NCBI GenBank assembly: GCA_021083345.1
Contig: JAJGRE010000002.1
Coordinates: forward strand, 682,001 to 746,000
DNA from: Calditrichales bacterium MX18-03
GTDB taxonomy: Bacteria > Bacillota > Clostridia > Lutisporales > Lutisporaceae
Length of the DNA stretch: 64,000 nt
Direction: 5' to 3'
A model generated the notes under the pieces. It did no database searches. It was given only the letters and a program-made list of their open reading frames with translations, and was not told where the DNA came from. Positions 35,816-45,691 of the stretch are shown in pieces. The position numbers were made by a program, and so were the translations under genes. Within the stretch, counting starts at the first letter, position 1. Each line of letters opens with the position of its first letter.

Positions 35816-37192
35816 TCATTGGGCAGGATTCATTTGATCTGCAGCCGTTTTTTTTCTAAATAACTTTGAAAAAAACCATAACATGAGCAAGCCGACAATC
35901 AAGTGAAAATTTCTTACAATAATATGCTGTGGATCCCCATATAATACACTCAAAATACATAGATTCAATATGATATGTGCATTGATTATACTCCTGAAGC
36001 CTCTTGCCGGTATTTTATTGATCAGAATTTGCACCATATATAAAAGTGCCCCCCAAAGCAAGCCAACTATCAGTATGCCAAAAACATTTCCCTGCATAAA
36101 AGAAAACGAGAGCATATCTATCGGTATTTCACCAAAAATTTCAGCCTCGCCTTTGCGAGCTCCTAAAACTAGAAATGTATTCAAACTCGAAGCTGTTTCT
36201 ATATGAAGCATCCCTGACCAGAACTTCGCAGGTAATATATACAGAGGTGCAACCAACAAGTCAAAAAACCACCTGCATTGAGATGTATCCACAACATGGT
36301 AAAACGTAGCAAGCGGAAAAGATAGTTCTGTTGCAAATAACTCGACTATTCCCATATTCCCGCCGGAACGTCCCAATATGATGTCTGTAAAAACCAATAA
36401 TAATAGTGCTGATATCGAAAAAAATGATATTTTGCCTACAAAAGCGACGGCAGTTTTATTGGAATAGAATATGCGTCCTAAAAGGAAAGTCGCAATGTAT
36501 ATAGTAAGACTAACTCTCCCTACCCAACTGTAAAGTACATACAAAGAAAAGCTGAAAGAAATAATGAATCCCCAAAATACCAATTTGGTTTTCTTTGTTC
36601 GTTGTTCCCTGTCGATCAGAATTGAATAAAAAACAAATGATGAAAAGAATGCAAAGCTACCGAATGTCTGAAAAAAACTAAAACGATTTTCAACGGAAAA
36701 AACGCCCGACCGTATTGCCCGTGAATAAGCAAGAAAGCCAATAAAGCCTCCGTACGCTCTTGTATATAACCAGTAAGCGATTATAGAAATTATAAGCATT
36801 AGCCATGAAACAAATACAGTGGTCCTCAAAAAATCGTAATCCAGGTAAGGTATGATTACTGTTTTCTTACTTTTGGGCGAATTGAAAAATGCCGACGATA
36901 GATACCACCCGCAGAATATGCTAAATATCAGTACCAGATTAAACACAAAATAAATGAGAATAAGCGGGCTGCCATAATTCATAATAATGTAACTGAAGTC
37001 ATATGAATTGTTTTTACCTTCATATGCAGCCCACATAACAAAGCCAAATCCTATGCCATTAAAAGCTGCAAGTGACATTAAAAACCAATCCAGCATCTCC
37101 AAGCTCTTTTTTTTGACAAGCTTCAAGTGTAAAGCTAAAAACACCGATAATGTAAAACAAACGCCTCCAAATATAGCTATTGTAACCTCCAA
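35816..37192 (-). CDS. Wzy-like oligosaccharide repeat unit polymerase
   Basis: 458 residues with about 11 membrane helices and a large loop between about residues 270 and 340, as in O-antigen polymerases. There is little sequence conservation, so the assignment rests on topology, size, AT-rich composition and position. Start is a TTG at 37190-37192 with GGAGGTG 5 nt upstream. It ends 42 bp before the deacetylase gene. Confidence 0.75.
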   Translation of the reverse strand: MEVTIAIFGGVCFTLSVFLALHLKLVKKKSLEMLDWFLMSLAAFNGIGFGFVMWAAYEGKNNSYDFSYIIMNYGSPLILIYFVFNLVLIFSIFCGWYLSSAFFNSPKSKKTVIIPYLDYDFLRTTVFVSWLMLIISIIAYWLYTRAYGGFIGFLAYSRAIRSGVFSVENRFSFFQTFGSFAFFSSFVFYSILIDREQRTKKTKLVFWGFIISFSFSLYVLYSWVGRVSLTIYIATFLLGRIFYSNKTAVAFVGKISFFSISALLLLVFTDIILGRSGGNMGIVELFATELSFPLATFYHVVDTSQCRWFFDLLVAPLYILPAKFWSGMLHIETASSLNTFLVLGARKGEAEIFGEIPIDMLSFSFMQGNVFGILIVGLLWGALLYMVQILINKIPARGFRSIINAHIILNLCILSVLYGDPQHIIVRNFHLIVGLLMLWFFSKLFRKKTAADQMNPAQ

Positions 37193-37246
37193 TTTTTCAC
37201 CTCCGTCAGTCGACTAACATGCATTATAATGCATTAGCCTTACACC

Positions 37247-38293
37247 CTACAAATTTATCGCGCTTAAATAAATATCTCCCAGGCGGCCTTTATAGTCTAT
37301 TACATTGTTCAAATCATTGAATTTATTGATGCCGGCAATAGACATTTCTTTATGAATATGCCTATCAAGCAAGAGCTTCTGAACTGCCTCTGCTAATGCT
37401 TGATCGTCCGAATATAAAAAGCCGGTTCTCTGATTATCTATGATATCAAGCATCCCGTCCACCGGAGTGCTTACAATTGGAACTCCCAGTGCCATCGCTT
37501 CCAATGCAGCAATAGGCGTACCCTCAAATCGCGAGCATAATAGCATGCATTTAGCTTGTTTCAGTGCCTTATATGGATAATCCAATCTGCCGGTAAAAAA
37601 TACTCTATCTGCTACACCTTCTTCTCTGAAAATGGCTTCCATTTCATGCCTTAGCTCACCCTCTCCAATTATGCCAAATGAAATATCTGCGCATTTTTTT
37701 AGTACTTGGGATGCGACTTTTGCAATTCTCTGTGGGTCTTTCTGGTAACACAGTCTTCCAAGGAACACAAGTTCGAAGTGATAATCCTTTGTATCTTTAT
37801 ACATTAATTTTTCGATTCTAGGTAAAAAAATGACGTTCTGCAAAAATACTGTCTTGGATCTTATCAGCTTACCAAAATAATAATCACTAAGGCAGCTCTT
37901 TGAAACAACTATTACCCGCTTTGTACGCATTGCAGCGATCAAATAGAGCAAGGACTTCAGTGAAAATACCGACATATCATCTCCCCTTACATGCAAGTGT
38001 GATATTACAGGTATTTTTCCTGCTGTACATTTTGCCAGTACGGTTGCACGCACATCATGAGCATGAATGATATCAGGTCTGAAAGCTTTAATTTTGCTTT
38101 TTATTTCTGCCATACTCATTTTACGAACTGGGAAAAAACTTACGCCTCTATCTTCAAGTATTCTTTTAACAGAACCATCATCTGGTGAGCAGTATGCCAT
38201 CTCATGTTCGTCCTTGAACATCATACAAATATCTGCCGCTACATTTTCTGCACCAGTAAATATATCGCTTGCCAGTATATGTAATATTCTCAT
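37247..38293 (-). CDS. Glycosyltransferase family 4
   Basis: 348 residues of GT-B type. N-terminal ILASDIFTGAENVAADICM, central LVFLGRLCYQKDPQRIAKVA near residue 190 and CSRFEGTPIAALEAMALGVP near residue 260 with the E-x7-E donor site. The linkage is unknown. The start at 38293 has GAGGTG upstream, and it follows the next GT4 gene by 6 bp. Confidence 0.87.
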   Translation of the reverse strand: MRILHILASDIFTGAENVAADICMMFKDEHEMAYCSPDDGSVKRILEDRGVSFFPVRKMSMAEIKSKIKAFRPDIIHAHDVRATVLAKCTAGKIPVISHLHVRGDDMSVFSLKSLLYLIAAMRTKRVIVVSKSCLSDYYFGKLIRSKTVFLQNVIFLPRIEKLMYKDTKDYHFELVFLGRLCYQKDPQRIAKVASQVLKKCADISFGIIGEGELRHEMEAIFREEGVADRVFFTGRLDYPYKALKQAKCMLLCSRFEGTPIAALEAMALGVPIVSTPVDGMLDIIDNQRTGFLYSDDQALAEAVQKLLLDRHIHKEMSIAGINKFNDLNNVIDYKGRLGDIYLSAINL

Positions 38294-38299
38294 CTTGGC

Positions 38300-39463
38300 T
38301 CAACACCTCTTTTCTTCAAGCCTGACCTTCGTTTTGTAGAATTCACAATATCTTTGCGTCATAATCTCTTTAGTGAACCTTGCGTTGAACTTTTTATAAG
38401 CCTCAGATGCAATTTTTTCTCTCAATTCCACATCTTCAATCAACAACCTGATGTTTACCTTTAACCCGACAGAGTCTTTACATTTTACAATCAACGCATC
38501 TTTCCCATGCTCTATGACCGTCAAATTGCTCCCTATATCTGTCGATATGATCGCTTTTTCAGCAGCCATTGCCTCCAGCAATGCAATAGATAAACCTTCC
38601 CGTAAAGAAGGAATAGCAATTATATCAGTCGCATGCAAAAGATTATTTACATCACTTCTGTGTCCCAAGAAAGTCACTTTACTCTCTAAACTCAGTTGCT
38701 TTGCTTTTCTAATCAGATGCTCTTTTAATTCACCCGAACCCACAATATAAAAGTGGTAGTCATTTTTTACAGGCTCACCCTCTAAAAGCTTTATTGCATC
38801 CAGCAGGTGCTCGATCCCCTTCTGTTTCGCAAGTCTGCCAATCGTAAATATTGCAATTTGGCTGCTGCCGATACATAGTTCCTTGCGTATCTGTTCTCTC
38901 GCTAACGTGGCTGCAACTCTCTGTGAATCCAGGCCATTGGGGATTGATAAAACTTTATCTTCCTTTGCAATTTTCAGTTTGACAGCCCATTCTTTATGGA
39001 AGTCGCTTACAGTAATAATATAGCTGCAAAAATGTGCCGCAATCCTTTCGATCAGTGAGTATGCTAGAATGCTGAATCGTGAAGACTGCTCATGGAAAGC
39101 AAAGCCATGTACGGTATGAAATATGAATGGCACTTTTTTGATTCCGGCTGCAACTCTGCCTACAATACCGCCTTTCGAAGTGTTTGTATGGACTATGTCG
39201 AATTTTTCTATCGCCATCAGTCTCATAAGCTTCGAGATACTAATAAAATCTGCAACCGGATTGATCTCTCTTCTTATTGGAATTTGATGAAATGTAACGT
39301 AATCAAAGTACTTGAAGTAATGATTTTTTATCTCCTCTTTGCTATATGTCATATGTATGTCCACATTAAACTTGTTATGCAGCATTGTTATGATAGTGAT
39401 CAGGTATTCTGTTCCTCCGCCTATTGCATCACCTCTTGTCACTATAAGCAATTTTTTTTTCAT
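38300..39463 (-). CDS. Glycosyltransferase family 4
   Basis: 387 residues. GT-B layout with VTRGDAIGGGTEYLITIITM at the start, FTIGRLAKQKGIEHLLDAI near residue 212 and IPSLREGLSIALLEAMAAEK near residue 290. It resembles enzymes that act directly after the initiating sugar transferase, which is encoded 46 bp upstream. Donor unknown. Confidence 0.88.
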   Translation of the reverse strand: MKKKLLIVTRGDAIGGGTEYLITIITMLHNKFNVDIHMTYSKEEIKNHYFKYFDYVTFHQIPIRREINPVADFISISKLMRLMAIEKFDIVHTNTSKGGIVGRVAAGIKKVPFIFHTVHGFAFHEQSSRFSILAYSLIERIAAHFCSYIITVSDFHKEWAVKLKIAKEDKVLSIPNGLDSQRVAATLAREQIRKELCIGSSQIAIFTIGRLAKQKGIEHLLDAIKLLEGEPVKNDYHFYIVGSGELKEHLIRKAKQLSLESKVTFLGHRSDVNNLLHATDIIAIPSLREGLSIALLEAMAAEKAIISTDIGSNLTVIEHGKDALIVKCKDSVGLKVNIRLLIEDVELREKIASEAYKKFNARFTKEIMTQRYCEFYKTKVRLEEKRC

Positions 39464-39509
39464 CTACAGCCACACCCCGATATCAAATATATCTCACTTT
39501 TTACCGCGT

Positions 39510-40124
39510 TCAGCAGTCATTTGAAAATGTTCTATGATCTTTACCATATACCCCTTTACGCATCAAAATAGTACTCACCGTTTTGAAGAGTATTCTCATG
39601 TCCAGTACGAAGGATAAATGATCGATATAATATAAATCATATCTTTCCTTTTCTTTTGGCGGGATACTGTTGCGAAAAATTGCTTGTGCATATCCGGTTA
39701 TCCCGGGCTTCACGCTGAACTTCCTCAGATACGCCTTGCTATATAAATGCATGTTGCCGCAAGGGCTTGGCCTGGGACCGATCAAGGACATATCGCCTTT
39801 TAACACATTGAGGATTTGCGGTATTTCATCTATGCTCCATTCCCTGATGTATTTTCCCACTCTTGTTAATCTCGCGTCATATCTGGCATTGAATGTACTT
39901 CCATCCTCATTTCTTTGATCAGGTGAATTCACCTTCATTGACCGGAACTTATACATTTTAAATGTTTTAAACCGCTCCCCGACCCGTTCTCCACAGTAAA
40001 GAACTGGCCCTCCGTCATCCAATTTTATTGCCGCTGCAACCACCATAAAGAATATTGCAAATAAAGGAAGTGCCATTACACATATTAAGATGTCCATCCC
40101 TCTTTTAAAAATGGATTTATACAT
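39510..40124 (-). CDS. Initiating undecaprenyl-phosphate sugar transferase (PglC/EpsL type)
   Basis: 204 residues, the small monotopic form. A re-entrant N-terminal helix (DILICVMALPLFAIFFMV) is followed by the catalytic D-E pair region GERVGERFKTFKMYKFRSM, then EWSIDEIPQILNVLKGDMSL, GPRPS and FSVKPGITGYAQ. Transfers a sugar 1-phosphate to undecaprenyl phosphate to start the repeat unit. The start overlaps the epimerase stop by 8 bp. With the 4,6-dehydratase and DegT aminotransferase upstream, a diamino-trideoxy sugar is a likely substrate. Confidence 0.93.
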   Translation of the reverse strand: MYKSIFKRGMDILICVMALPLFAIFFMVVAAAIKLDDGGPVLYCGERVGERFKTFKMYKFRSMKVNSPDQRNEDGSTFNARYDARLTRVGKYIREWSIDEIPQILNVLKGDMSLIGPRPSPCGNMHLYSKAYLRKFSVKPGITGYAQAIFRNSIPPKEKERYDLYYIDHLSFVLDMRILFKTVSTILMRKGVYGKDHRTFSNDC

Positions 40125-41010
40125 TTCGCACCCTTTCCTGCATGATACTTTTTATATCATTCAAAGCCTCGCATATAGAAAACCGGGCGTTGTACCCCAA
40201 GATATTCCCTGCTTTTGAGCTGTCCATCAATGAGGACTCAATCTCTTCGCTCACCGATGGATTGTAATCCAGATTTCCTTCATTATGAAAACACTTATTC
40301 ACCAGTCGTGCAATTTCAAGATTAGTCAATGCCTGCCCGCTGCCTATGTTGAATACACCATTAACATCCGGTTGGGCCACTGCTTGCAGAATAGCCCTTG
40401 CAGCATCCTTTACATAAACGTATTCCCGTGCAGCCAAACTCTTCCCGATCACTTTCAGCTGCCTTTTTTCAAATGCACTGTCAATAAAAGTGTTCATCAT
40501 GTGTCCTTTACGCTCGCCATCTCCTAAGATTTGAGCCAGTCTTAAAGATTTAACCTTTAATCCATGCTTCTTCATGTATAAATGGCTTAAGTATTCACAT
40601 ACAAGCTTGCTTATTCCGTAAATAGTCTTCGGCGACGGAAGCTGTTCCTCATCCCAAGGTATTCTGGAAACATCAGAGTAAACAGCTATGGACGATGAAA
40701 TGACAATATTCTTAATGCCCGTATTAACACAACTTTTAAAAAGATTTTCTGTAATTATCTCATTGTGGTGAAAATCTTCAATACTCCCATTGGCACCTCT
40801 TATAGCAGCTAAATGTACTACTGCATCCATATCACCTAATACTGCATTTAGATTGTCTACCGAGTAATCTGTCTGCTTGTACTCATACTCCTTACTTCCA
40901 TCTGAGGGATTTCGCCCTAGCACTACCGGGGTATGGACTTTTTCTTTTTCTATAAGAGAAACAACTTCCCTCCCAAGAAAACCCGAGCCTCCTGTTATCG
41001 CTACCCTCAT
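40117..41010 (-). CDS. NAD-dependent epimerase/dehydratase
   Basis: 297 residues, extended SDR family. Dinucleotide-binding ITGGSGFLGREVVSLIE at the N-terminus, SSSIAVYSD near residue 100 and the catalytic Y-x3-K in YGISKLVCEYL near residue 128. Probably makes or reduces an NDP-sugar for the polymer. The ATG at 41008-41010 has AGGTGATG upstream; it follows the ATP-grasp gene by only 4 bp. Confidence 0.88.
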   Translation of the reverse strand: MRVAITGGSGFLGREVVSLIEKEKVHTPVVLGRNPSDGSKEYEYKQTDYSVDNLNAVLGDMDAVVHLAAIRGANGSIEDFHHNEIITENLFKSCVNTGIKNIVISSSIAVYSDVSRIPWDEEQLPSPKTIYGISKLVCEYLSHLYMKKHGLKVKSLRLAQILGDGERKGHMMNTFIDSAFEKRQLKVIGKSLAAREYVYVKDAARAILQAVAQPDVNGVFNIGSGQALTNLEIARLVNKCFHNEGNLDYNPSVSEEIESSLMDSSKAGNILGYNARFSICEALNDIKSIMQERVRNV

Positions 41011-41014
41011 GACA

Positions 41015-42130
41015 TCACCTTTGATTCTGTGTAATGAAATAACCGATTTTTTCCATGTATCCATTTATCGGCCTAACCACATCACCGTCATTGTAATATT
41101 TGAAGTTGCAAACAGCATCAGAAGGAATTTCAAATTGGGTGTAATCCGCTTTTTTCCTTGGAGCATCACATAAAAATTCAAGTACATAGTCACGATCCGT
41201 ATCCATATAATTCTTTAATTCTCCCACGTCCTTGAAGATCAAATGTTCAAAGGTTAATTTTAAGACATTCACCCCTGTGTAATACTTGAGGACTTTCCAT
41301 AAATGGCATCCGTCCAGCCGGGGTGTAACTTCAATGATATAAGGTTGATTGTTTCTGACCTTTATTTGGAAATAGACCGGGCCATTTAGAATACCCAGCT
41401 TTTGTATCGTTCTTTCTGCAAGATCCTTTAAACTCTCTTTTACACGCCAATTGGAAAACCTGGAAGGCACTATGTGCTTGTGTACTAATCCTCCTTGGAA
41501 TTCGCTCCATGTAATACGATCCGACACAACCAGGAAGCAGATTTTGCCGTCCACAACATATGCATTCAGTGACACCTCAAACCCCTCGATATATTCTTCA
41601 AGCATGACGATCCCTGAGCGGGAGAATCCCTTACAGATATCAAAATATCGCTTAAGTTCTTCATAATTATGAGCTATATGGACCCCTCTCTGACCTTGTG
41701 AATCCGATGGCTTGATTATGAATGGATAGTCGAGCATTATTTCTGTATCGCAATTTTCCAGTGCTTGGAACCTGATGTTACCTTTAAAGTCATTTCCAAG
41801 GCATTCTCTCATTTTTTTCTTATTATTGCATATCTTTGCAGTTTCAGAAGTCACAAAGTATGGGAGATGCAACTTCTCGCTTATTTCGCTGCATACGGGC
41901 ATAGCAATATCGGAGCCGACGGAATAAATACAATCTATTTTCTTCTCCCTAATGAATGACATAACTTTATCCTGCTCTATGAAATCCAATAATTCAAAAT
42001 GGTCAACAGCTTCGCTGCCAGGTCCGTCATTTTCCCTGGCACACGCAAATGTCTCTATGCCCATTCTTATCAGTTCTAATATTGCGTCCATTTGCACAGA
42101 GGCAACACCTAATATTAATACTTTTTTCAT
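41015..42130 (-). CDS. ATP-grasp family ligase
   Basis: 371 residues with a carbamoyl-phosphate-synthase-like ATP-grasp fold: an N-terminal preATP-grasp Rossmann segment (MKKVLILGVASVQMDAILEL), FIIKPSDSQGQRGVHIAHN near residue 135, VMLEEYIEGFEVSLNAYVVD near residue 170 and the metal-binding QIKVRNNQPYIIEVTPRLDG near residue 250. Such enzymes join a carboxylate to an amine or alcohol. Between the DegT aminotransferase and the epimerase, it could acylate an amino sugar with an amino acid or similar acid, which is inference. Confidence 0.82.
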   Translation of the reverse strand: MKKVLILGVASVQMDAILELIRMGIETFACARENDGPGSEAVDHFELLDFIEQDKVMSFIREKKIDCIYSVGSDIAMPVCSEISEKLHLPYFVTSETAKICNNKKKMRECLGNDFKGNIRFQALENCDTEIMLDYPFIIKPSDSQGQRGVHIAHNYEELKRYFDICKGFSRSGIVMLEEYIEGFEVSLNAYVVDGKICFLVVSDRITWSEFQGGLVHKHIVPSRFSNWRVKESLKDLAERTIQKLGILNGPVYFQIKVRNNQPYIIEVTPRLDGCHLWKVLKYYTGVNVLKLTFEHLIFKDVGELKNYMDTDRDYVLEFLCDAPRKKADYTQFEIPSDAVCNFKYYNDGDVVRPINGYMEKIGYFITQNQR

Positions 42131-42147
42131 CGCTCATACCTCACTGC

Positions 42148-43374
42148 TCACACAATTTTTAATTCCTCAACAATATCTGAAAAACGATTGATAACATATT
42201 CCACATCCTCATCCGACAATAAGGTATGCAGCGGCAACGTAATCTCATTCCTATACATTTCAAAGGCATTCGGATAATCTTTCATATCAAAACCCAGATT
42301 CTTATAGGCTGTATGCATTGGTAACGGTTTGTAATGAACATTCGTTGCAATGCCTGCCTCTGCCATTTTTCCAATAACACTGTTTCTAAAAACTTCATCC
42401 TTATCCGTTAATCTGACCAGATATAGATGCCCACTGGATGAGAAATCCTTGCCATAATGCTTTAAGCTTGCAGTTTTAATTTTTTCCAGGGCTTTATCAT
42501 ATATATCAATAATCTTTTTTCTTCTTTCCAAAATCCAAGGGTATCTTTGCAGCTGCACCAAACCCAACGCAGCCATGATATCCGTCATATTGCATTTATA
42601 GGCAGGATAAACAATGTCGTATTCCCATGCGCCGAGCCTTGTTTTTGCTAAAGCATCCTTTGACTGGCCATGAAGGGACATCAACATGAACTGCCTGTAA
42701 ATCTCTTCACAATCATAACCGGCCATCTCTCTCCATGTGACCGCCCCACCCTCAGCAGTGGTTAGGTTTTTTACCGCATGAAACGAGAAACATGTAAAAT
42801 CTGCAGCATCGCCGCTTCGCTTCCCTTTGTAACTAGCACCGAAAGAATGTGCTGCATCAGCTAGGACCACAATTCTGCCTATAGCTTCTTGAAGCCCATT
42901 TGATGGGCTGAATAGGCTTTTTTTTCTGCTTACAATATCGAGTACCTTGTCATAGTCACACATCACACCGGCAATATCTACAGGAATAATCACCTTTGTT
43001 TTCTCTGTTATGGCTTCTTCCAGTTGTTCGTAATCCATATGAAAGGAATTCTTAGCCGTATCAACCAGTACAATTCTTGCGCCTACATGATGAATGACAC
43101 TTGCGGAGGCAGAATAAGTATAAGCAGATGTGATGACCTCATCACCAGGTCCTATACCTAAGACGCGAAGTGTAAGCTCCATAGCTGCAGTTGCCGAATT
43201 AAGACATACAGCTTTTTTTGTGCCAATATATTCAGTTATTTTTTGCTCAAAAAGCTTTGTCCTGGGTCCAGTTGTAATCCACCCGGATTTCAAAGTCTGT
43301 ATGACTGCATCAATCTCTGCACCGGTAATATCCGGTGGGGAAAAAGGAATGTTTCTTACCTCATTTGCTTCCAC
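42148..43374 (-). CDS. DegT/DnrJ/EryC1/StrS sugar aminotransferase
   Basis: 408 residues. PLP-dependent amination of a keto-sugar nucleotide, most likely the 4-keto product of the dehydratase at 45692. FSPPDITGAEIDAVIQTLKS at the start, CLNSATAAMELTLRVLGIGP, ADAAHSFGASYKGKRSG and the PLP lysine in FSFHAVKNLTTAEGG near residue 205. The GTG at 43372-43374 is favoured (GAGGTG 6 nt upstream); another GTG three codons earlier overlaps the site. Confidence 0.92.
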   Translation of the reverse strand: MEANEVRNIPFSPPDITGAEIDAVIQTLKSGWITTGPRTKLFEQKITEYIGTKKAVCLNSATAAMELTLRVLGIGPGDEVITSAYTYSASASVIHHVGARIVLVDTAKNSFHMDYEQLEEAITEKTKVIIPVDIAGVMCDYDKVLDIVSRKKSLFSPSNGLQEAIGRIVVLADAAHSFGASYKGKRSGDAADFTCFSFHAVKNLTTAEGGAVTWREMAGYDCEEIYRQFMLMSLHGQSKDALAKTRLGAWEYDIVYPAYKCNMTDIMAALGLVQLQRYPWILERRKKIIDIYDKALEKIKTASLKHYGKDFSSSGHLYLVRLTDKDEVFRNSVIGKMAEAGIATNVHYKPLPMHTAYKNLGFDMKDYPNAFEMYRNEITLPLHTLLSDEDVEYVINRFSDIVEELKIV

Positions 43375-43444
43375 AAGACTCACCTCACACTCATATATTT
43401 GCTAAGCTTTGTACCCCAACCTTTAAGCTTTGCCATGGCTCCTG

Positions 43445-44209
43445 CTATGTTTGTTCTACAGCTGCAATATCAAGATTTGCTGCTGCTAATTCATTCCTTT
43501 CATTCATGTAGCTGACATCCAATTTTCTCTGTTTCTTCTCATCACTGTAGTAATAAGCCCCTCGCTTTTTTGTTTCCGCTTTGGTCATCAAGGCGCCGAT
43601 GATATTGGCTCCAACCTTTTCCAATGCCTTTTTCGCTTGCTTAGCTTCTTCTTTCTTGGTCTGATTAGCTGCAATAACGAGCACAACTCCATCCACTACT
43701 CTGCTCAGGACTGTTGCATCAGCAACCGACAGGACCGGCGGTGCATCTATGAAAATCATTTCATAAGTACATCTCGCTTCTTCTATAAGCTTTTCGAAAG
43801 CATGGGTTGCCAGCAATTCAGCCGGGTCCGGAGGTAAGGGGCCTGAGGTCAATATATGAAGATTATCAAGGTTAACAACAGGTTGAACCACCTCCGACAA
43901 AGCTTTCTTATGCGCCAAAGCATTGGTCAAGCCTGGAATTTGTAAAATGTTAAAAAGGCTGTGGACACGGGATTTCCTCAAATCACCTTCTACCAAAAGC
44001 ACCTTCCTGCCTGTCATTGAAAAGGATATGGCCGTATTGGCAATAGAGGTGGATTTGCCTTCTTCACTGACCGCACTGGTGAATAAGATAACTCTGTTTT
44101 CCTTATCGATATTCATAAAATCCAGATTGGTGCGAAACATCTTATAGCTTTCCGAAATGCTCGATAGGGGATCACTTAGAGTCGTTAGGCAATGGCTCTT
44201 CATCGTCAT
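43445..44209 (-). CDS. CpsD/CapB-type tyrosine autokinase
   Basis: 254 residues. BY-kinase: Walker A in SAVSEEGKSTSIANTAISFS near residue 46 (the usual P-G before E is S-E here), Walker A' LLVEGDLRKSRVH, Walker B FIDAPPVLSVAD, and a C-terminal tyrosine cluster GAYYYSDEKK with a further Y. Phosphorylation controls polymer length together with the Wzz-like partner. The start shares ATGA with the stop of that partner. The phosphatase lies just upstream in the operon. Confidence 0.92.
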   Translation of the reverse strand: MTMKSHCLTTLSDPLSSISESYKMFRTNLDFMNIDKENRVILFTSAVSEEGKSTSIANTAISFSMTGRKVLLVEGDLRKSRVHSLFNILQIPGLTNALAHKKALSEVVQPVVNLDNLHILTSGPLPPDPAELLATHAFEKLIEEARCTYEMIFIDAPPVLSVADATVLSRVVDGVVLVIAANQTKKEEAKQAKKALEKVGANIIGALMTKAETKKRGAYYYSDEKKQRKLDVSYMNERNELAAANLDIAAVEQT

Positions 44210-44907
44210 ACTACCCCCTTAAACTTCGGTATGATACCCAGGACAGGCAGCCCAATTTCTTTCTCAATCTCTTCTTCCTTGTGAACTGCGGTATCCAACA
44301 TCGTATCCAGCACAATGATTATTATTGCTGTTATAAAACCCAGAACAGCTGCAACGGCAACATTCAGGAACAGATTGGGGCTGACGGGCTTGTGTGGCAA
44401 TTCAGCGTAATCGACAATATGCACATTCTTGGCTCCTACGATGGTTTCTGCCTTTTCTTTCATGACTTCAGAAACCTTATCAACTATTTTCACTGCCAAT
44501 TCCGGACTTGGATCTTTATATGATATATGCATAAATCTTGAGCCCTTAACTGTCTGAACCATTAAAAACTTGTTCAGATCAACAGGCGTCACTTTCAATG
44601 CAAGCTTTTCGATTACCTCCTTGGCTACCAGATTCGTCTTGATGAGTTCCCTATAGTCTGTGACCAGCTGATTTCCTATTTCCAAGTCTGCCAAGCTGAT
44701 ATCCGTAATGCTGCTGCTTTCCTTTCCAATAAAAATTGTTGTGGTAGCTTTATAAATCGGTGTTATTCGCATTTTAGTCACATAATAGGACGTTACAGCA
44801 GAGATCGTTACCAGTATTACAATTAACCACCATTTTTTCGCTATTCTTCTCATAAGGTCCAATAGCTCGATTTCCTGACATTCGACATTCACTTTGAACA
44901 CCCCCAT
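44206..44907 (-). CDS. Wzz/YveK-type chain length regulator
   Basis: 233 residues with membrane helices near residues 31-50 and 178-200, an extracytoplasmic coiled domain between, and a proline-rich LPHKPVSPNLFLN segment before the second helix, as in Wzz_2 proteins. Works with the separate CpsD kinase, the Gram-positive arrangement. The ATG at 44905-44907 lacks a site; a GTG five codons downstream (44890-44892) has GGGGGTG 6 nt before it and may be the real start. Confidence 0.9.
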   Translation of the reverse strand: MGVFKVNVECQEIELLDLMRRIAKKWWLIVILVTISAVTSYYVTKMRITPIYKATTTIFIGKESSSITDISLADLEIGNQLVTDYRELIKTNLVAKEVIEKLALKVTPVDLNKFLMVQTVKGSRFMHISYKDPSPELAVKIVDKVSEVMKEKAETIVGAKNVHIVDYAELPHKPVSPNLFLNVAVAAVLGFITAIIIIVLDTMLDTAVHKEEEIEKEIGLPVLGIIPKFKGVV

Positions 44908-44954
44908 CTGACTAGGATTTTTTGTATCATTTTTTCTTTCTCAGCAGTCCATTG

Positions 44955-45659
44955 CTAAGCTAGTGGTTGATTGTTCAGAATATTATAGCCGTTGCTAAAA
45001 AATAGACGCTCAGCCATTTTTGCACCCACTCTGGCTTCAACCTGTTCATATGCTTTTTTGAAATAGGGTGCCCTTTTCTTTATGCAGTGGCAATCTGTAG
45101 CAATAAGATGAACTAAGCCTTTATCTACTATTGTAAATAGCTTTTTGCTTGTTCCTCTCGCCACTATTGATGATGCATTCATCTGGGTATAACAACCCCG
45201 ATGAATCATTTCCTCCAAATAGCTCAGGTTATCCATAAAGTAATCATATCGCTCGATATGTGCTAAAATAACCTTATAATCTCGCATCTGAATCTCATAC
45301 AGCAGCTGTTCATGGAACGGGTACAGCCTTTGCACAGGCAATTCAACCAAGACATATTGTGAGCCAGCCAAAGTCCTGCAGTTTTGAGAGGTCAGTGCTG
45401 TCAATGCCGTCTCATCCAGGTAAAGTTCATTTCCCAAACTCACTTCGATCCCTATTGGCTCACTTTTTATTGCTTCCATGAGTTGGTTGAACGCCTCGAG
45501 GGTTTTGGTGTTATCATACCTTGGAAGCTTGTAATGCGGCGTTACAATGATATGAGAGATCCCTTCCCGCATCGCAAGTCTGATCATCTCTACAGCATCC
45601 TCCAGAGTATCCGGGCCATCGTCCACACCCGGAAGTATATGTGCATGCATATCGATCAT
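44955..45659 (-). CDS. CpsB/YwqE-type PHP tyrosine phosphatase
   Basis: 234 residues. PHP-fold metal sites: MIDMHAHILPGVDDG at the N-terminus, VTPHY near residue 40, GNELYLD, VILAHIERY near residue 133 and IATDCHCIKKRAP near residue 189. Removes phosphate from the tyrosine tail of CpsD. The ATG at 45657-45659 has GGGAGTG upstream. Confidence 0.93.
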   Translation of the reverse strand: MIDMHAHILPGVDDGPDTLEDAVEMIRLAMREGISHIIVTPHYKLPRYDNTKTLEAFNQLMEAIKSEPIGIEVSLGNELYLDETALTALTSQNCRTLAGSQYVLVELPVQRLYPFHEQLLYEIQMRDYKVILAHIERYDYFMDNLSYLEEMIHRGCYTQMNASSIVARGTSKKLFTIVDKGLVHLIATDCHCIKKRAPYFKKAYEQVEARVGAKMAERLFFSNGYNILNNQPLA

Positions 45660-45691
45660 GGTATCACTCCCAGCTCAGCAAGCCCAGTTTG

